From Steromphala cineraria (lineage: Eukaryota > Mollusca > Gastropoda > Trochida > Trochidae), in contig OU744731.1 of the NCBI GenBank assembly GCA_916613615.1, forward strand, positions 58,968,289 through 59,032,288: DNA of 64,000 nt, given 5' to 3'. This document shows, piece by piece, positions 61,300-64,000 of the stretch. Both the position numbers and the translations under genes were made by a program. The notes under the pieces were generated by a model. The model did no database searches. It saw only the letters and a list, made by a program, of their open reading frames with translations, and was not told the DNA's origin. Each line of letters opens with the position of its first letter. The stretch's first letter is position 1.

Positions 61300-64000
61300 T
61301 TAAACACATGAAGTTTGTCCTTTTTCGTGGCGCTATCAACTGAACAAGTAAAATAGGTCTTGTAAAAAGAATAATCTAGGATGTTGCTATTCTAAATATT
61401 TACAGAAGTTCATAAAGTAGAAACAATCAACCTCAAACAGCCGCTTCTTAAATTACTCGGTTTACACTGACAATTACTGACTTTACATTCAGGTGTTCAA
61501 CCTCTTACTTATAGTATAGTTTTTAACACATAACGTAAAATACATGGAGACACTGGCAATAATGTTTTAGGTATTTCATAAAAATGTTTCATTTCCATAT
61601 TGCAATATCATTACGTTTCAAATGAAATAACTCCTTCAATAATTAAATAAAAAATGAATAAGAGTCCATCAACGGATATCTTATTTTTGGTTACTTTTTA
61701 TGTTATGTAAGTCAATTATGTTTCAAGACTACAATATCAATCAGTCGAATGCTTTTTCCTTGATAATAAAGAGTTTATATTGCTTGATAATTTAATCAGA
61801 GTACATTTCACTTGTATTTTGATTATCGGACTATAACCAACCTCCAGTATGTCGAGTAGTTGAAATCTTCTTGTGTCATATGATAGTATAAATCAATCTA
61901 TTGTATAAAATTTAACGTCGCTAGTGACGGTGTTGAACTTTATATCACTCGTTCAGCCGGTATATATAAATATATATCATGTTATATGCTTTGAAACGGT
62001 ATAAGAATCCCTACCGAAACGTCGCAACTGTAACAATAAAGAAGTTGTTCATCCATAGAATAACTCTTGTCTTCCTTATAACATCAACTTCTAGAATGCC
62101 ACTCAAACAGCATATTTCATTGTACACACCAAACAATAAAATTCATGATCAGGCTTTTTAAACGGGTATTTATCATATTACATATAAGAAATCTTTTGCT
62201 TGTTTGCCAATCCCGTTTTCCTTTTTTGGAAATAAAAATATGTTTAAACCATATAAGAAATCTCGAAGTTCTTACTGAAGAACTATCTAAATGTGTACTG
62301 CATAGTCCTACCAATCCTACTGTATAGATATGAGACAGTAGGGTTTTCAAATATTTTAATATTTTAGAAAACATTTGAAATTATTCCCACATGAATAATT
62401 GACACTGATTTACTTCTGCAGATTTGTGCCTTGTCTGGTAGATTTATACAAACGTTGCAGGTCGATCTGACAAATCCAAAACAAGGATAATTGTATAATC
62501 TGTCAAACCTTTTTGGGAAGAAATACATATTAATTCCCCATACAAACTATTAGCACTGCATTTTCTACCCATTGAGTTTGGTCTGTAGGTCATATAATGT
62601 ATACAATTACACCGTTTAAGCATGCTTTTAGACAAAGTTTGATATCCGTGTTATTTTATGCCGTGTTGTTCATATATGTATACCTTAAAGCACATATTTT
62701 AGTATTTTACATTATGATATCTCTTTTGAATTACATATTGCACCGTGCATCGTATTTGGTTTTAACATGTACATAGCCTCGCATAACCGTTCTGTACGGA
62801 TGGCTCTTCATTTTATAAATTAGTTTTATTCTTGGATGAAATTTAAGCGAAATGTTGAGGTGAGATTCAGATAAAGAATACAGAGTATTTAACAGTGAAT
62901 GCTGCACTTTATAAATGCAATATTATTAATATTACCGTTGCACTGCGCGATTTACAAAGGTTTTTTGAACCTGACAGCTATTGTAAATTACAGCAATATG
63001 TTCTGATTTGTTTACTTTTTGTTGTTTTTTCAAGGCCCAAATATGCTTTAGTAAAGAAAACATATCTCACTCATGAACTACTATGGACGGTATAAATGTC
63101 ACAATTTACATTCTTTTTACAAAAAAATCAAATGACACCTATATGACACCAAGTAACAGAGACCAGGCGATACGCAATCTAGTTAGCACATAATAGAGCA
63201 CAACCTAACTTTATCTCGCTATAGGCTTTGAAAAGTGTGTTCAGTTATTGCTCAACGTGATGTTATCTATATTCACATTTTGAGTATTATTGTGTGATTA
63301 ACTGTAAGAGCGAGACTTGAACAGAGTTTTGTGTGTATACTTGTTTTACTTGTGTCATTAGAAAACAGGGGATTTATATAGCAATAAAATCAGTGACCGT
63401 GACCATTGTCTGATGATGTTAGGCGATGAATTGATCAAAGGCGCCGCCCCTTGTCAAGCTGCCCCTTTGCATTAGAGGTGTCACTTTTGGTAAACGCTCA
63501 TACCGAGATGTAGTAGTGTGTAGTACTCATGTGTGTCCGTAACATATTAGCAATAAGGTACTTTACAGTATATACATGTATATTGTTATTTCTATGAAGT
63601 GATTAAATTCGATGTAATTATCACATAACCGTTAAATGAATTCAATCTCCCTTGAGAGATCCCCTTGCAACTAAACATTCAGTAAGATTCAGTGAGATCA
63701 AATAGTATATATTGTCCTTGAAATAACACCTTTCACATGTACATGGTCTACCAATTGAAGCGTATCAATTGTGGAACAAGCATTTGCAAATGATTGCATT
63801 AGACATATGTTTTAGCGACGCCATGTTCGGTAGTGTATGGGTAGTTCCGACATTCACGTCTCATGTCTGTGTTTACAACCAATAATCGCACTTTTTGAAC
63901 AATACCCTCATTATACAAGTTCTTCTTGCCATGCGAATTTTAAATGCTTTTTTATATCAAGTTTAATCTCATTCAAAGTAAACGGAAAAGTATCATTATT
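61300..64000. other. Unique AT-rich sequence, nothing recognised
   Basis: Short unsupported open frames only; the longest (62117-62374, minus) has no recognisable features. Confidence 0.55.

Noticed and set aside
1..64000. tRNA, rRNA or CRISPR arrays
   Set aside because: No good A/B-box pair with a cloverleaf, no rRNA core motifs, and no regularly spaced short direct repeats with unique spacers. The 178-bp and 84-bp arrays are ordinary tandem repeats.

Overview
The window is AT-rich eukaryotic, probably metazoan, DNA with no intact host gene that I can recognise. It is dominated by a tandem segmental duplication and by transposable-element remnants. The element mix is a CR1/L2-type LINE with an ATCTT-type tail, Helentron-like elements with asymmetric inverted repeats, a TIR element carrying a FLYWCH zinc finger, a Ty3/Gypsy gag with a tRNA-Pro primer site, and a hairpin-bounded element with ~178-bp internal repeats. 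With the recurring GGGAGATAACTC-type motif (9354-9368, 9679-9693), this suggests a marine invertebrate, most likely a mollusc and perhaps a bivalve. That is an inference, since there is no rRNA, tRNA or conserved host gene to anchor it.

Layout. Unit A (1-22658) and unit B (22659-50311) are colinear copies of the same sequence. A third, more diverged and rearranged unit C starts at 50312 and continues in pieces to about 55805. Lining A up with B gives empty sites that define insertions and deletions. B contains a nearly identical 4362-bp internal tandem duplication (24925-29286 and 29287-33648). It also carries a 1531-bp FLYWCH element (38385-39915) with an 8-bp target duplication, a ~1-kb insertion (44857-45882), and an extra TTAA-flanked MITE (48881-49244). 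B has lost a 942-bp segment (A 6586-7527) that removed the 3' half of the LINE. A carries a nested Helentron-like element (8589-9745) that is absent from B.

Coding content is all element-derived or decayed. There is a 5'-truncated LINE reverse transcriptase in three copies, one FLYWCH two-exon gene on the minus strand, and one truncated Gag. Two short protein-like segments of unknown family occur in several copies: a minus-strand terminal exon with a membrane helix, and a C-terminal block ending near NDLRGR.

Unit C ends in a truncated Ty3/Gypsy element (LTR 55806-56407, primer site, gag to ~57232). It abuts a GC-rich palindromic patch and then ~1.7 kb of degenerate repeats built on TTGACTTTGAAA. 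From ~59270 to 64000 I see only unique AT-rich sequence with a G14 and a C14 tract about 100 bp apart.

The most informative signals are the covarying palindromes at the ends of the two nested Helentron-like elements, the FLYWCH TIR element with its empty site in A, and a templated inverted insertion inside the LINE of unit B.
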